Positions 21,010 to 33,639 are shown, counted from the stretch's first letter. The stretch: 64,000 nt of DNA from Albugo candida (GCA_905220665.1 CAJNAR010000155.1:496001-560000); one strand, 5' to 3'. Numbers and translations: made by a program. Notes: generated by a model from the sequence alone, not told the origin.

Positions 21010-22809
21010 ATGCGATCGTTTCGAGCGATACCCATTTTAACGTCGGTACTAGCATGCTGCATGCTTGTCAGTAATGGTCAAGAGCTACAAAGAGAATACA
21101 TTTACCGCCCTCCTGCATCAGATGTGGTAGCATTACATGAACTGAAATGGGGTGGATACAGAGCATGTCAGACATGCCTTTTGGATGTAGCAGGAGTCAG
21201 TCGAGTCTCTCTCGTCTTGGCTGATCGCGTGTTTTTGAGAATTAGAATTACTTCTACGATTTTTGGGTTTCAACGAATGGTGACTCATTGCAATGGTGAC
21301 GTACATTGCCGCTCCCTTGAGTTGATATCGCAGCTACCGCTCGAAATAACAAATAACATCAACGCAATGGATCATCCAACGATACGCCCAGTGGCAAACG
21401 CGATTGAGATCGAGCAACCGATACATAAGACTTTGTGTGTGATCCACGACGAGAAAAACGCTGACGAGGAATGCAGAACATGCCTGCGACAAGCAAGTGG
21501 ATCTATGATTCTTGGTGAGTCTTTTTTCGCAAATGAAGGCGTACTATACTTTACTACGATACTGCGCACATCACGTGGTAAGAGTGAGATTATCCAAGTC
21601 TGTGAAGCGTATGGTGCTTGTAAAAACATCAGAAAAGACGTATATTATTCGGATCAGATATGTGACGAGATCCATGATACAAAAATTTCCACGATGTTTA
21701 AACCGAGAACACTGAGAGAAGATCTACGTGATTCCAATAGCGATCTTTTATGTTTCGTTGTGAAGGCTAGTACGTTGGTTATTCCAACCCATAAAAAGTT
21801 GGTGAATTGCATGAAGTGCTTGGGAGATGACCGAAATACTATCATACATTCATTTAAAGCTGACGCTGAGCTTATCGAATTTGGGCTTTTACTGGTAAAG
21901 ACAGCGCGGCTCGCAGAGGATTTGAATAAATGTCAAACATTTTGTCATGTGCGTTCCTCTGTTCCGATTGAAAAGTGTTATGACGATTACGACAAACACT
22001 TTGATATGTCGCCAGTTGGGAATCAAATCTCTTTGTATATGCCAAAGTCAATCCGAAACAATGTCAACATTAATGATGATAGTGGGTGCGTTTCGGTGCA
22101 TCATCAAAGCATATGGATGAGTAAGGATTCCTTACATCGTGGACAATTTCTCGCTGATGAAGAAGCCAGAAGGAACGAATGTATAAAGTGCCTACAATCA
22201 CAGATTGGAATTCATGTGTCACCGCTCTCCGATATAAGATCCTTGATCACATTAAACGCCGCTAATCAAATGAGAGCACTCGGTAACTGCATCAACGATA
22301 ATGGATGTAATAGGCTCGCGTTTATCCCCAATGAAATGTGTACCAAAGAAGTTTGGTCGTCAATCAAAAAGACAACGAAAAAGATAAATAGATCGCATAC
22401 GAATCTATCGCCATACGAGAACGAAGCAGGTTCATCACGTCAAACATCGAATAGTGGAAGCCTTCCAACCCAATCTGAACGATTGATTCCTGTTATGATG
22501 GCTAGATATGCTGAAGCATATTGCTTGGTGTGTCTGGCTCTTCTATATGAAGTGATCATGGTCTCGACCGTAAACAAGTACGTTTGGGTGCTCAGGAGAG
22601 AGAACCGAAACCAGAATTTACCGGTGTGTCAATCATGTTTGACTGATAAAAAAACCAAGAATCTCAATATTCGTTCACTGCGACCGATATCCGCCACACA
22701 GATCCAGTCTTACGTGCATGCAGAGATATCAATGGAAGGAAACGACGATGGACTGATAGCGATATATCAGCTTCCAATTGTCGACCCGTCGAGAGATACA
22801 AGCCAATGA
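21010..22809 (+). CDS. Secreted multi-module CCG-type effector candidate
   Basis: An intronless ORF of 599 codons. Residues 1-23 are a strong signal peptide. The mature part is built of about 110-residue modules. Each starts with the CCG motif CxxCxxxxxG: C53-G62, C155-G164, C267-C270 (Asn replaces Gly), C391-G400 and C540-C543 (Thr replaces Gly). Modules 1-4 continue with a second Cys pair (HCNGDVHC, VCEAYGAC, KCQTFC, NCINDNGC), and modules 2-4 also have a third Cys (218, 323, 444). CCG proteins were defined in Albugo as a secreted effector class. A Ser/Asn/Gln-rich linker (462-490) precedes a hydrophobic segment (501-520, CLVCLALLYEVIMV) that looks like a second signal peptide before the short last module. 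That could be an ORF fusion or a membrane segment. No enzymatic motif seen. Confidence 0.82.
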   Translation: MRSFRAIPILTSVLACCMLVSNGQELQREYIYRPPASDVVALHELKWGGYRACQTCLLDVAGVSRVSLVLADRVFLRIRITSTIFGFQRMVTHCNGDVHCRSLELISQLPLEITNNINAMDHPTIRPVANAIEIEQPIHKTLCVIHDEKNADEECRTCLRQASGSMILGESFFANEGVLYFTTILRTSRGKSEIIQVCEAYGACKNIRKDVYYSDQICDEIHDTKISTMFKPRTLREDLRDSNSDLLCFVVKASTLVIPTHKKLVNCMKCLGDDRNTIIHSFKADAELIEFGLLLVKTARLAEDLNKCQTFCHVRSSVPIEKCYDDYDKHFDMSPVGNQISLYMPKSIRNNVNINDDSGCVSVHHQSIWMSKDSLHRGQFLADEEARRNECIKCLQSQIGIHVSPLSDIRSLITLNAANQMRALGNCINDNGCNRLAFIPNEMCTKEVWSSIKKTTKKINRSHTNLSPYENEAGSSRQTSNSGSLPTQSERLIPVMMARYAEAYCLVCLALLYEVIMVSTVNKYVWVLRRENRNQNLPVCQSCLTDKKTKNLNIRSLRPISATQIQSYVHAEISMEGNDDGLIAIYQLPIVDPSRDTSQ

Positions 22810-23993
22810 GATTGACAATTTGACTTTCACTTTGAGTTAACTATCATCCCGGTATTTCTCTCAAATCATGCCATAATAAACGCATCTCTTCATGTTGTTT
22901 TGTATTCGTATTTTCTCCATCACTTTTTGGATCGAATGTCCGATCCAAAATGAGCCTATGATGGGTTCGGTATCCATCCCAGCGCGTATCTTTCATATCT
23001 TTCCATAAACCGATACTGAGAGAATCTAAAATAATATTCATTTTGAATCGCAGTTATCGGAGTCAAACAACCCCAAAGTCGTCGGCGGTTGAAGCAGAGG
23101 AGACTTGTTTAGGAGTGAACGAGATATCAACCAACCTGTTATCGTTATGTCTCGGCACAATGCATAGCTCAAACGAATTGTCGACAGAATTAGCCGACAA
23201 TGTTGGATATCGATGTATTGTGTTGGTTTCTTAGCATGTGAGCTGAACAATCGAATAATCAAGAGATAGGTTTACCAGGTATTCATAAGGTGATTCCCGT
23301 TATTAGCAGTGAGCTCAGTGGTACATGTCACCCACGCACTTTGCATTTGTCACGAGATAGACGATTGCTTTGATAATGATTTGAATGTAGCAGAATGTGG
23401 AATGAGTGCATGATAAGTGAGTTGAGATGAATTTACACTTGTTCACCGTTAGACTCTCCGATGTTCGATAATTCGATGTGCACTAGCATCATCGGGAACT
23501 CATTGAAAACAGCGCTTGCGCATTGGTCGTTGCTGCTTATTTTGATCAGTGTATCCGACATAGAAGCTGTGCATGCAGAAAGGGATTGCACCACCATTAA
23601 AGATTGGTATGAAGACTGAGCCTTACATTTCTTTGTCATAATCTTAATTAAAGTCAGCCATTTTGTAAATTCTATACAGCATATCTCTTCACCATATGAT
23701 GCTACCGCTCAAATAAGCTAAAGATTTGAATATATTGAGCATGAAATTATTACAAGCACGTCAAAAACAATTATCACAATTGTATCCACCCTGCTACGAG
23801 CACGGTCTCTCACATTTGATACAAATGTCTCGACCCCTACTGTATAGAAATCTGTTGCTACATATGATCATTGTGTTGCAATTATTTTAGCCCTCGAATA
23901 GTCTGCAGGTGATTATGAGCTACTTATTTGAATCGTTCTAACATGTCATGGAAGAGCTTCCAGATGTACAAAAGTATCTCCATGACGCACTTG
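22810..23993 (-). other. Possible decayed minus-strand gene
   Basis: Coding-like minus-strand pieces occur at 23433-23639 (contains MVVQSLSACTA, signal-like), around 23190-23060 (FELCIVPRHNDNRLVDISF) and 22844-23041 (RWDGYRTHHRLILDRTFDP). They are in different frames. Possible splice sites exist (for example GTTGTT..TTTTAG between the last two) but no complete model holds. It may be a small multi-exon gene or a remnant. Family not recognised. Confidence 0.25.
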
Positions 23994-24921
23994 CTACAAC
24001 CCCGTAACTACAGCGTCATGAGGTTGCCGAGAAGAATATTTGCTACCACGTGATCCTACAAAAGTACTTGAATAAAAATAATCACTGTTCATAGCGCCAG
24101 CTCCGAGTAAGACGACCTCAAAGCAATGATCCGACGAATCCGTTGTCAATCTGATCTTTTGGTACATTCTGTAAATCAGAATACGGTGAAAACCTTTTAG
24201 AATCGCCACGGGCTACCAAGTGTTTCTGTAGTACCCAATGCAATCTAAAAGGCCGATACTTTTCATATTGTGTGCTGAAAACGCGTCCCGGGACATGCTT
24301 GTTCACAATTCCATTTATTCAGTGTCGATATGACCCATTGAGGTCTTTTAAGGCAATACGAACGTTTACGTGCTTAAAAGGCCTGTCTTTTTGTGAAAAA
24401 TCGAATGCTTGAACCCTGTACTTGTCATCATTTCACTATCTCCTTTGTAGAGTGTTTCTCTTCCATTCTCAAAAGCGTCATAAATCAAATATATCCATCC
24501 ATGCGAGCGAATACGATACGATAAACGGATCAGCTTCCCACTGGATCATTATTTCAAACTTTGCCATCACCTCATTCTTTAAATGTACTCCACCATCCGA
24601 TATTCAGACTGACGCGATGCCACATCGTTCAAAGTAATCGACCAATGGGTCATCGATGATATTCGTCTTCTTACATATACCACTTCCCAGTCCTCCATTT
24701 TCAACCCGTATTTAAATCTCTGTTTCCCACTCGCAGTGACACGTCTCCTTTTTGGGGAATGTAATTTTCCTAAATGTGCGAGAACATTTACCGGTACCCA
24801 TTATAGATGACGCATTCACGTCATCAGTCATTGAGCTCCATTCTGGAATGATTCTCTGTCCTGCATCCATGTTCAATTTGCCTGTGCGTAAATCATTTGT
24901 ATTCAATCTGCTTGCTGGCAA
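23994..24921 (-). pseudogene. Decayed minus-strand secreted-protein-like gene
   Basis: Reading down the minus strand from 24921, peptide strings with coding character follow one another across stops and frame changes: CSRTFRKITFPKKETCHC, then GGLGSGICKKTN and DDPLVDYFERCG, then HLKNEVMAKFEIMIQWEA, then VVLLGAGAMNS. Similar broken strings continue upstream to about 25440 (SKEASVKWETQTGGF). The regular cysteines again suggest a secreted protein. At least four disruptions make it a pseudogene. Confidence 0.4.
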
Positions 24922-26574
24922 TCAAGTGATGGGTCTTTGAGACGAGAGACCGCGCCAAGTACTGCTAGAGCATGGCTTCCATTAACACTCGATCAAACCT
25001 TTTCTTTGGCACCTCCCAACGACTTGAGAATTTTCGTCTGATGTTTTCGTCGCCTATCTTATGTTCGATCATATACCGCCAGATTTGGAGCACCACACGA
25101 TAGCCCGTTGCTGAAGCTTATCGGCTCCATATCAAGCGATTGCGTATCCAGCGCTGAACACAGTCATTTTAATCGCAAACATCGATGATTTCTGAACAAA
25201 CGGGAAGCTCTTACTCGGGGTAAATCGCTCAAGACTCATGCAAAGCTCCACGGTACAAAGCCTCCTGTTTGCGTTTCCCATTTAACGGACGCTTCTTTAC
25301 TGAATTCGTTGATGATGAAAAATAGCCTTCCTTCAGACACCACAGATGGTGTTGGAAAGATCCACTCGAACCATCGCGTCAGGTGACAAACGGCTTTATA
25401 AAGCAGTGTGCACACAATATGGCTATTTCTTCGTAACATAACGATTTCTTCACATGCTTAATACATCTGTCAGAATTGCCCTTAGCCGCTTTCATTATAC
25501 GCAGTGAAGCTCTCAAATCACTCAAACTGCATACACTTTACTAATCGACAGCCGTTACAGGGCTTATCGTCTCACGCTGTCCCCGTTCGTGCGATGCAGG
25601 GATTCACACCATTAGCGAATATGTTCTTGCCACATCATACTGCTACGAATGCGAGAGACTCATACTTTATTGGATCAATCTCAGAACCAAATTTTTCACT
25701 TCCAGTGAGACACTGCCTTAGGAACCTTTTCTACAATCTTCCGCGTAGATACCATGTTGTTTGTACATTCGATAATCGCTCATCTCGGTCTGTTGTCTGC
25801 CTGGAGTGATAACGTATACTAATCGCAAATTCGTTTGTATTTGTAGAAAATCTAGTCGATCGAGAACTGCATCATTGATCATTAAAAGGTATCATAAACG
25901 GATATTGTCTGGATATCGTCATATTGGCTTTGATTGTTTCTTCAAATAGCACATTTAGAAGAAGAGGCTCTGACGGGTAAATCTCTGCCGCAGACCTCAC
26001 TCTGACATATCGTCATAATGCAAGAACACCTAGGTCGTCGGCCAAGTCTCGATTAACCCCTACTGTTCCGAACTCTTGGCGTATAACTCGATTATCGCTC
26101 GTAGAGTACCCATTGGGCTTTCTAAACCGATCACACTCGTTTTTTTCCTCTATAGAATCTTTGTTACACACGCGGCACGTGGCGGTCAGTGTGTTACGAC
26201 AGTAATTTTTTTGGCTTGGCATCTCAGCCTTGCTTTTTTATATTTCTGTCTCGGAAATTGCCTCAAGTTAATGATTCATCACCTCATTATGCATCAGCTA
26301 CCCAGTACTGCGGGTCAGCAGAAACTGTGAAAATGTCGGAGAAGGAATCCCGTACAAATATATCAATGACATCTCCAGTTGCTTAATTCTTTCCTTCTTT
26401 CTTTGATAAGGCTACCAATCTGAACCTCAAACTCATTTTATTGCGAGTCCCTTTGGATCACTGTCGTTCCCTTAAAGCCATTTCATAGCTGTGTGTTCAG
26501 TACTTTTGCATTTTGCGTTCTCGAGACAACTTCTTGATTGCCCCGTAGAGCAGTGATCCCCTTTCACTGCGATA
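24922..26574. other. Decayed or gene-free stretch
   Basis: Only broken open frames are visible (25236-25439 minus, 25504-25809 plus, 26013-26222 minus). The minus pieces might belong to the remnant downstream. No transposon signature. Confidence 0.3.
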
Positions 26575-26841
26575 ATGAGGTTGCTTCCTGCATGTAGTGT
26601 GCTTTCATTCTATGTTCCATCATTATCCTTTATGGCGGATATCGATTTTGACTCGAAAGAACGGCCATCATTTCTGATCGATCCCATATTACTTGATCGC
26701 AGCTCATTCAAGTGTCATATTCGCCAATTAGAAAATGAATGTGACAATTACGACGTTTCTTCAAGTTGCATCTCATTCATTGTGCATACTTTGGCCATCT
26801 CATCAAAGTTCCAAATGGACTTGTTCTGCCCTCTGTTTTAA
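26575..26841 (+). CDS. Candidate small secreted protein
   Basis: An 88-codon ORF that begins with a plausible signal peptide (MRLLPACSVLSFYVPSLSFM). A short mature part follows with four cysteines (CHIRQLENEC, SSSC, LFC) and acidic residues. No paralogue in the window and no domain. Small size and lack of conservation evidence keep confidence low; the hydrophobic C-terminus could instead be a membrane anchor. Confidence 0.35.
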   Translation: MRLLPACSVLSFYVPSLSFMADIDFDSKERPSFLIDPILLDRSSFKCHIRQLENECDNYDVSSSCISFIVHTLAISSKFQMDLFCPLF

Positions 26842-27297
26842 AGACATGTCACACATTTCTATATCCAAGCTGTGCATTTTCGAGGTATTCCTATCCTCTG
26901 CATCCTGATAGAATTTTTCACAGTCAAGATTTCCTTTAGTACCTCACAAATATCTAAAACGGCAGTTGCCTACCTGATTGAATGATCTACAGCGTATGTA
27001 TCGCTCTGAGATCATTACAAACGGCATTTTTATCACTATCAAATCATTATTGAGTATGCCACATGTGCACCTAATTACAATGTTATCGCTCAAATCTTAT
27101 AGAAATAACCCTTTGCAGGCTTACAAGAGTGGAATACACGCGTTTGAGAGGAGATAGCATACTTCTATTGGCGTAGAGCGTGTCAACTTATTAATTCTAT
27201 CCCTTACGTAAAATCAATCCGACAACAAATGTCTGTCGATACTATAACAAACTTTTGTAGCTTACGGTAACACATCCATGCACCCAACTGCCTATCG

Positions 27298-30200
27298 ATG
27301 GAGGATGAACCAACCTTACCTTACAATCGCCCCTTGCTGTGTATAAAAGAGCTTTCATTGAATAAGACACAACGAAATCGTAAAGTTACATTCACATGCG
27401 TGCACGCATCTCATAAATTCGTTGTCTGTGGGTCTGTATGCAATGTCTTCTTACGTGTTTGCACAGCACCTCACATCTTTAATGTGCAGTGCAAATAATG
27501 GAAATATTTTCGTATACGCTCGTTCGTCTCCATTTGTATCGACACACGCTCCGACGTTGTCGGCAGAGTTCTCTTCCTCTCGTTTTTATATCGTTAAAGT
27601 GATCTCTGAACTCATAAATGATCCTATTTCGTGCATTTCGATCTCTCCGTGCGAAAAAAATCTCATTGTTGGAACTTCTCGCGGGACGTTATATGGACTG
27701 CAGCTAACCGATCACCAGAAAATCGGTGAAAAAGTGGCATTTACGCATGATTTCCATGCGGGCGCTCCAATTAGTTGTATTATTTGGGACGAACTGCGAA
27801 ATCGATTATTTTCAGCATCCGACAAGGGCAACGTATGTCAAACGACAGTGCGTGAAGGCCTGACAGCGTATTTTGGAGCAACACAAACAGAATTGCTGGT
27901 CGATGAAGATAGTGCAATTGTGCAAGTCCGTATTCTCTGCGCATTTCTATCTCTTTTCGACAAATCTCAACCTGTTAATCGATCAGCTTGAATTTTGCAG
28001 AGCGAATTCCATAGAATTTTTATTGGTTTCATCGCTTCGTCGATCGTTAGTACTGAATCTTGACGCAATGGAAGGGAATGCTGTGCAGGTGCAAGTGCTA
28101 TTATCGCTATATCGTCTCGTAAAAGCAGATCGTCTCAATTTTAATTTGATTTTAGATTGGTACAAAACCTCGCAATGGGAACTTTGGTGGATGCTTCACA
28201 AAAGACAGTAAAGACGCTACCAATCCCACAAAAGTAAACGTCTTATGTGCACGTCCCGGTCGTCGAATTTGGATCGGCAATCCCATTAGCGGTAAAGTAG
28301 CAGCCACTCTCAAGTTCCCAAAATGCGAGACTTCATCCTGCTTCATCGGTCATTCGATATCGGAGACAAACAGTTGAGTACCTTGCGCTGATTAGCTGTG
28401 AAAAGAAGTCACATACTTTGGATTATGTGTTGCGACAGGCAGCAATGCAAAGGATGTTGCTATAAGAAATGTAGCGCGATTTCAATTCGATCAAGATCAT
28501 ACAACGGAATCAAACGCTATTCAGAACCTTCCATTACTTATTAGCTGGCAGCTCGGCTTCGAATCGCTTCTGTTTCTAGATCCAAATAATGAGAAAATTG
28601 TGGAACGCCATGTCGATCTTGGGATTATACATGATTTAAAGGTATAGTTTTCAGCTCGCAGTGTCGGTATCACACTCCAATTGTCAATGTGATATGTCCT
28701 TTAGATTATCGATGCATCAACGCTAATTGTTCTTCACGGAAAGAAGCGGAAGGTTTCGTACATCAGTGCATGTTCTGCGAGTCAGTTTCTCGATAAGTAT
28801 GCAGCAGGAGACACATCCAAAGCCATAAACCTTGCGATCGATTACGGGATCGTCGATTTAAAAGTATTGAAAGAACTGAGAGAAACGATGATGAACGAAA
28901 TTGAACGTATGGAACTCGAAAACGCTGAAAATCCATTTGAACTGCATACAACGGCTTTGGATGCACTGATTAGCAGTGTTGAACAGAACGAAGCCATTTT
29001 CAATCGTTTCGATACAATCGTGTCTGATGCAGTCACAGAGAAGACACCAAAGCATTTGGGGACTCTATCAAGCAAACATGTTTCTGTTTTGGAAGCAGCA
29101 GACTCGAGAAATTTCCAATTACCTTCAGCCTCATTTTCGTATGCTGAGTATATTCCGACGATCGATAGCTCTCAACTCGTCGATGAGGTGGAAAATATCA
29201 ATGATCTGGCGATCGAAAGCTTTGTTATCCAGCAAGATGACCGTGATGTATGGCTTAGAGAACTCGCAGAGTCGCTTCCTGAAGGCTGTAAGATGGATGA
29301 AAACACTTCATCTTCTCAAGGCTGGAAAGACACGATGAACTCGATAGTGGCAGCCAAGGCAATTACATCACTTTTTCCCAATCCTCTACTTCTTACCAGC
29401 TTTAGTGACTCGCATTCGCACTCTGATCAGAGAACGCTTGATTTCGCGGATGAAATCGGGTACACGATCACAGAAGACACCTTGGACGTATCACTTGGGT
29501 ATACAGCACCTTATGTCGCTCATCAAGCAATGCTGAGATTGGCTTTGTTGAATGCGTATCGCTTCCGGCAGAGTCCGGAAAGTGACGTGATCATTGAGGC
29601 TATAGCTTCCTTTATTTGGAGTTCAAGGTTGAAATTTGAGTCGAGAATAGCGATACATGATCACTTTATATTACCACAAACTGTAGCTGATGATTTCACC
29701 AAGGACGCTGCGGATGAGTCGATACAAAAGCAAGGTATATTGAGGCAGATCGAAGGTATATCCACAGAAAAGAATGGGAAGAAAAGTGACCGAGTTTTGG
29801 ATATATCTCGACCAAATCAACGCAAAGGGATGATTACCACGTCACCAAACTCTATGCATTTTAAGCAGCGTCTGATACAAAATCGTTTCGGTGCTGCTTC
29901 GACGTGCGATATCCAGAGAAGATGTCTAATTGGTGGTCGTATGGCCACTTCGTACCAACTCGAAAGTGTTTTATCGCGAGGAATCGATGAACTCTATGCA
30001 GAACTTGTTGCAGCAGCGTCATCCGCAAAGTCGAACGTTTCCGTGTCCATTCGAATTTGGCCTGCGTCCGGTATCACTCGTGTATGCGCTTGTCTGACCA
30101 ATTTGTATCTCCATGAAGGTGATTTTGACCAGGTCAATCGTGTTATCGAGGTAAGTGCTCAATAATGTGACTTGGAGCTCTACAAACCGATTGTGTAGGC

Positions 30201-32150
30201 GTGGCTTACTTGTTTTATTCCCCAATCGAAATCTGCTGAGAAGGATGAACCAAAAAGCAATGACCAGACGAATCAAGTGATTAGAAGCGATTGGAATCGT
30301 GGTAAAGCTCTGGTTGACGGTGATGGCTTGCCTTTAGCTCGCAGTGATTGGGATTTGGTCCGAATTCTCGTCACAACTTATTTTGTTTCAAAGACTGTGG
30401 GAACCTCATTACGTATTCATCCGACAAAAGGGAACGTAACGCAAACAATTTCTGAAAGTTGGGATCGTGTTTTCACAGTGGAAATGGGACTCCGACTTCG
30501 ATTCGATTGCGAGCGCGTTTCTACTGACTCAGCTCCTCGCAACGATAAGGAATGGACCATTGACGAGACATGGAAATTTGTCACTAGATATGGGACGTAT
30601 TTGTATCCTGAAATCGCAGCCGAAATCTGTATCAGAAGAGGTTTCTCGCAAGTTCTCGATATGATCCTTGATCAAGTGGTATCGAGTTCCACAATGTCTG
30701 ATACATGCGACAATATAATCAATTGGATAGCCGACAATCAGATCGAACAGAGCCTTGACTTGCTGGAGGCTTCCAATTCAATATGTTTGGTACTGCACGT
30801 ACTGGATTTGCTGTACAAAATGGCACCCAAAGAAGCCATCGATCTTAGTGTGCGCAAATACCCCATCCTACAGCCTTGGAATGTACAGCGGTGTTTGTTT
30901 GGCACTTGTGTCGACTTTACGTTATCGACAGTAAAAGCAGAGTATCATACGCGAGCTCTCACCTACTTGGAATATCTCATCCACTTACTTAGTGAGAAGC
31001 GAGAAAATGCTGGCAAGGAGCCTCAGATACTGAATCAGTGTATCAGCTTATGGTATGCCGATACCAATGTCACCGATAGGATCGTCTTTGAGCGTTGTCA
31101 AATGAGTCGAGCGGAATGGTTGCAGAAGATCTTCTACGTCCCCTCTGTCAGCCTTCAGTTCGATCATACGGAATGCTGGAAAGTTTTCGAGACGCATTGT
31201 GAGATGGATGGAATGTTGATGCTTGTATTACGATCTCTTTCGTCGCGTTCAAACGCTGAAAAAGGCATCAGTGAGTTGAAGCAGCTAATGGATCATTTAC
31301 TGGAGGAGAACAATTCGGATCATCGACTTTCCAAGCTGATCAGACGTCTTGGTCAATATGTGGACGACAAACAAGTCGTGACTCAGGCAATCGACTTGAT
31401 CGCAACGCACATCGTCAAACGCCACAAAAGTAAGCCGCCAGCGCACTCATCGAAACTGATCGTTTTGACCTTACTGACGATACTTGAAACATTTGGTGTC
31501 CAAGTCGGCTTTAAGTACTTTCATTGTCATCCGAAAATGTTCCGACTCGTGTCATACGCTGATCACAAATTGGTTATTGAGTGGTTTCTTCTGTACGAAC
31601 AAGAAATGAATGTTCAGTACCAAATGCTTGAAGTTGTAGATGCTCATGCATGGCGTCCCAAAGACATTACAGGTACAGCTTGTCCATCTATCGCGTTACC
31701 ACCACATCTCGCCGCCATTTTCGATATGGAACGAGGAGTTATACAAACTTCAGACTACCTCAAGTTGTACCAAAAATGGAGACAAAACATTCAAAAGTGT
31801 GATTCCAGACAAGAAGCGGTTCCATTCTATGAGGACGATGATGATGACTGCCTCGCGTCAGTTGATCAGTTGGATGGAGGGCTCCAGCGGCTTTACGATA
31901 CTCGAAATGGCGATTGGGGTGGAGAATTACAGCTTCATGATTCGGTATGTGCCATGTGCGATCTCCCGATTGTGCTTATCGCGGAAGGTAATACATCACT
32001 ATGATCGCTAAGCCAAATGTTGACTCTTCTCTTACAGAGGATTATTGCAATGTGGAGATATATTTGCTACCATGCGGACATGCATTCCACGCTTCGTGTC
32101 TGCTCGATACCTCGTGTTCCATATGCATGGAAGCGGCATTTATGTTCTGA
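27298..32150 (+). CDS. HPS5-like WD40/alpha-solenoid protein with C-terminal RING-H2
   Basis: The protein is 1477 aa in eight exons: 27298-27431, 27490-27929, 28003-28088, 28156-28348, 28409-28641, 28705-30150, 30199-31987 and 32038-32150. The summed length is a multiple of three; the second intron (27930-28002) is the least certain. The N-terminus is a WD40-type propeller (CISISPCEKNLIVGTSRGTL). The IGTKPRNGNFGGCF string followed by LCARPGRRIW is characteristic of HPS5/TECPR2 propellers. A long helical solenoid follows, with an acidic stretch (EDDDDD) near the end. It closes with CAMC...PCGHAFHASC...CSIC, a complete RING-H2. HPS5 is a BLOC-2 subunit in endolysosomal trafficking. The RING is more typical of VPS8/VPS18/VPS41-type tethers, so the exact subfamily is open. 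It acts at endosomal membranes by inference. Confidence 0.72.
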
Positions 32151-32391
32151 GCTTTTGACCATATATGCTTCATCGTTCCGTTGAGATCGAGGAATCCGTG
32201 ACAAAATCAAAAAGGTGTGCCATCTTTCTCTGACGTTGTTGAGGCTCAATGGAGCCAACGTATCGGTACGAAGACACCAAATGAATGACGGGAATTGGAA
32301 GGAGACATACACTGATGCTCGTAATAGACGTCTGCTTTGATATTCTATAGAGAATTACAGCAATGAGCAAATGCCAAAGCTGATAGCTACA

Positions 32392-33631
32392 TCAGATATT
32401 ATTATCATGCGGGGTTGGCTGTGACGGAAATGGTTCCAAGTCTCCAGCAATCGTGCTAACACATATCCAATTTCCATCACAATCACAATCACATTTCCAC
32501 ATGTGCACGGTGCCATCATCACCAGATGAAGCCAACATTGTACCTGTGACATTCCATTCCACACGCCACACTTCGGCGTCATGGTGATGCTTACTGGCGA
32601 CCAATTTGACTATACATCGTGGTAGCTGACTATTCCCACCAGCAGTATTGACCGCAGATGTGCTCAGTGTCCCTGTGGAAGTATTTGTGACGTCCCCCAA
32701 TGTACCGTCTTGCTTAAATCGAAGCTCCCATATGCGCACAACTCGATCTTTACTTGCCGTTGCCACCAAATGAAAGGATCGGCCCATGTTTGGTGCCCAG
32801 CATACGTCATGTATGGCGTCATTGTGCCCTTGAAGCTCCACTACTGCTTGCCAACGACGAAATGCGTTACTGTATCCCCACACTTTGACCACGTTACTAT
32901 TACCACCCACGACGATAGTTGGCGGATCGATTCGAGACTGATTCCACGAGATACAAATCGCTCCATCGCGATCAGCCAGAAATTCCTCTTGGAGCGGCCA
33001 GTGAGATAAATTGACAACATCAATCGCTTCATACATTCGTACAAAGCCGTCACCGGATGCTGTCGCCTAAACAAAATATCTGTGAGTACGAATGAAATGA
33101 GCTGTCAGAGGAAAGTACTAATCGAAGGCCCAAATGGCGAGGCGCAAACTTGACGTCATGAACAGATTCTCTTGAGTCTACCAATTGGGCTTGATTTCTC
33201 CAGCTTTCTCGAACGCTGGTAGCATTATACGATCCACTTGACGCCACACAAGACGCGAAAGCATTCTCCGGTAATGCGCTTCTCACATTGGCCGCTGGGT
33301 CCAATGAGGGAGCTTGTGCTTCTGCCTGGCGATGATACAGGACACCTTGATCCTCCCAGATCGAAACTGTCCGATCAAAGGAACAAGATGCAATGATTTG
33401 ACCGAATTCCGGGTGCGCCCACGTGACTTTCCAGACACTCGCTTGATGCGCGCTCCATTCAGACTCCAATACCCATTCAGAATCATCATAAGTATCGTCT
33501 TTGCATCGTTTTGATCCAAGTGTCCAAATCTTTATTTTACGGTCGGAAGAACAGGTTGCTAATCGTTTACCGTATAAATCAAAGCTCATATCGTGAATGA
33601 AATCGTTGTGATGAGATTGAAAACGGCGCAT
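32392..33631 (-). CDS. SEH1: Nucleoporin SEH1 (WD40)
   Basis: The protein is 395 aa in two exons (33631-33119 and 33066-32392) with a 52-nt intron (GTACTT..TTTAG) whose removal joins HLGLRL to ATASGDGFVRMYE. It is a WD40 propeller of the SEC13/SEH1 family. The N-terminus FQSHHNDFIHDMSFDLYGKR aligns with the start of SEH1 proteins, and SCSFDRTVSIWE, VATASKDRVVRIWEL and LASSGDDGTVHMWK are typical blades. This N-terminal match sets the start at 33631; longer in-frame sequence upstream (from 33766) has no family support. SEH1 belongs to the Nup107-160 complex and to the GATOR2/SEA complex at the vacuole. It is slightly longer than usual (about 350-360 aa), mainly from Ser/Thr-rich loops near the fifth blade. 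It converges with the HPS5-like gene, the stops being 241 bp apart. Confidence 0.9.
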
Positions 33632-33639
33632 GATTTTCT

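Noticed and set aside
28842..29075. Minus-strand ORFs in the HPS5-like exon 6
   Set aside because: Antisense shadows; the plus frame is open for 482 codons with correct splice phases at both ends.
32710..33009. Plus-strand 99-codon ORF
   Set aside because: Antisense to WD40 blades of SEH1.
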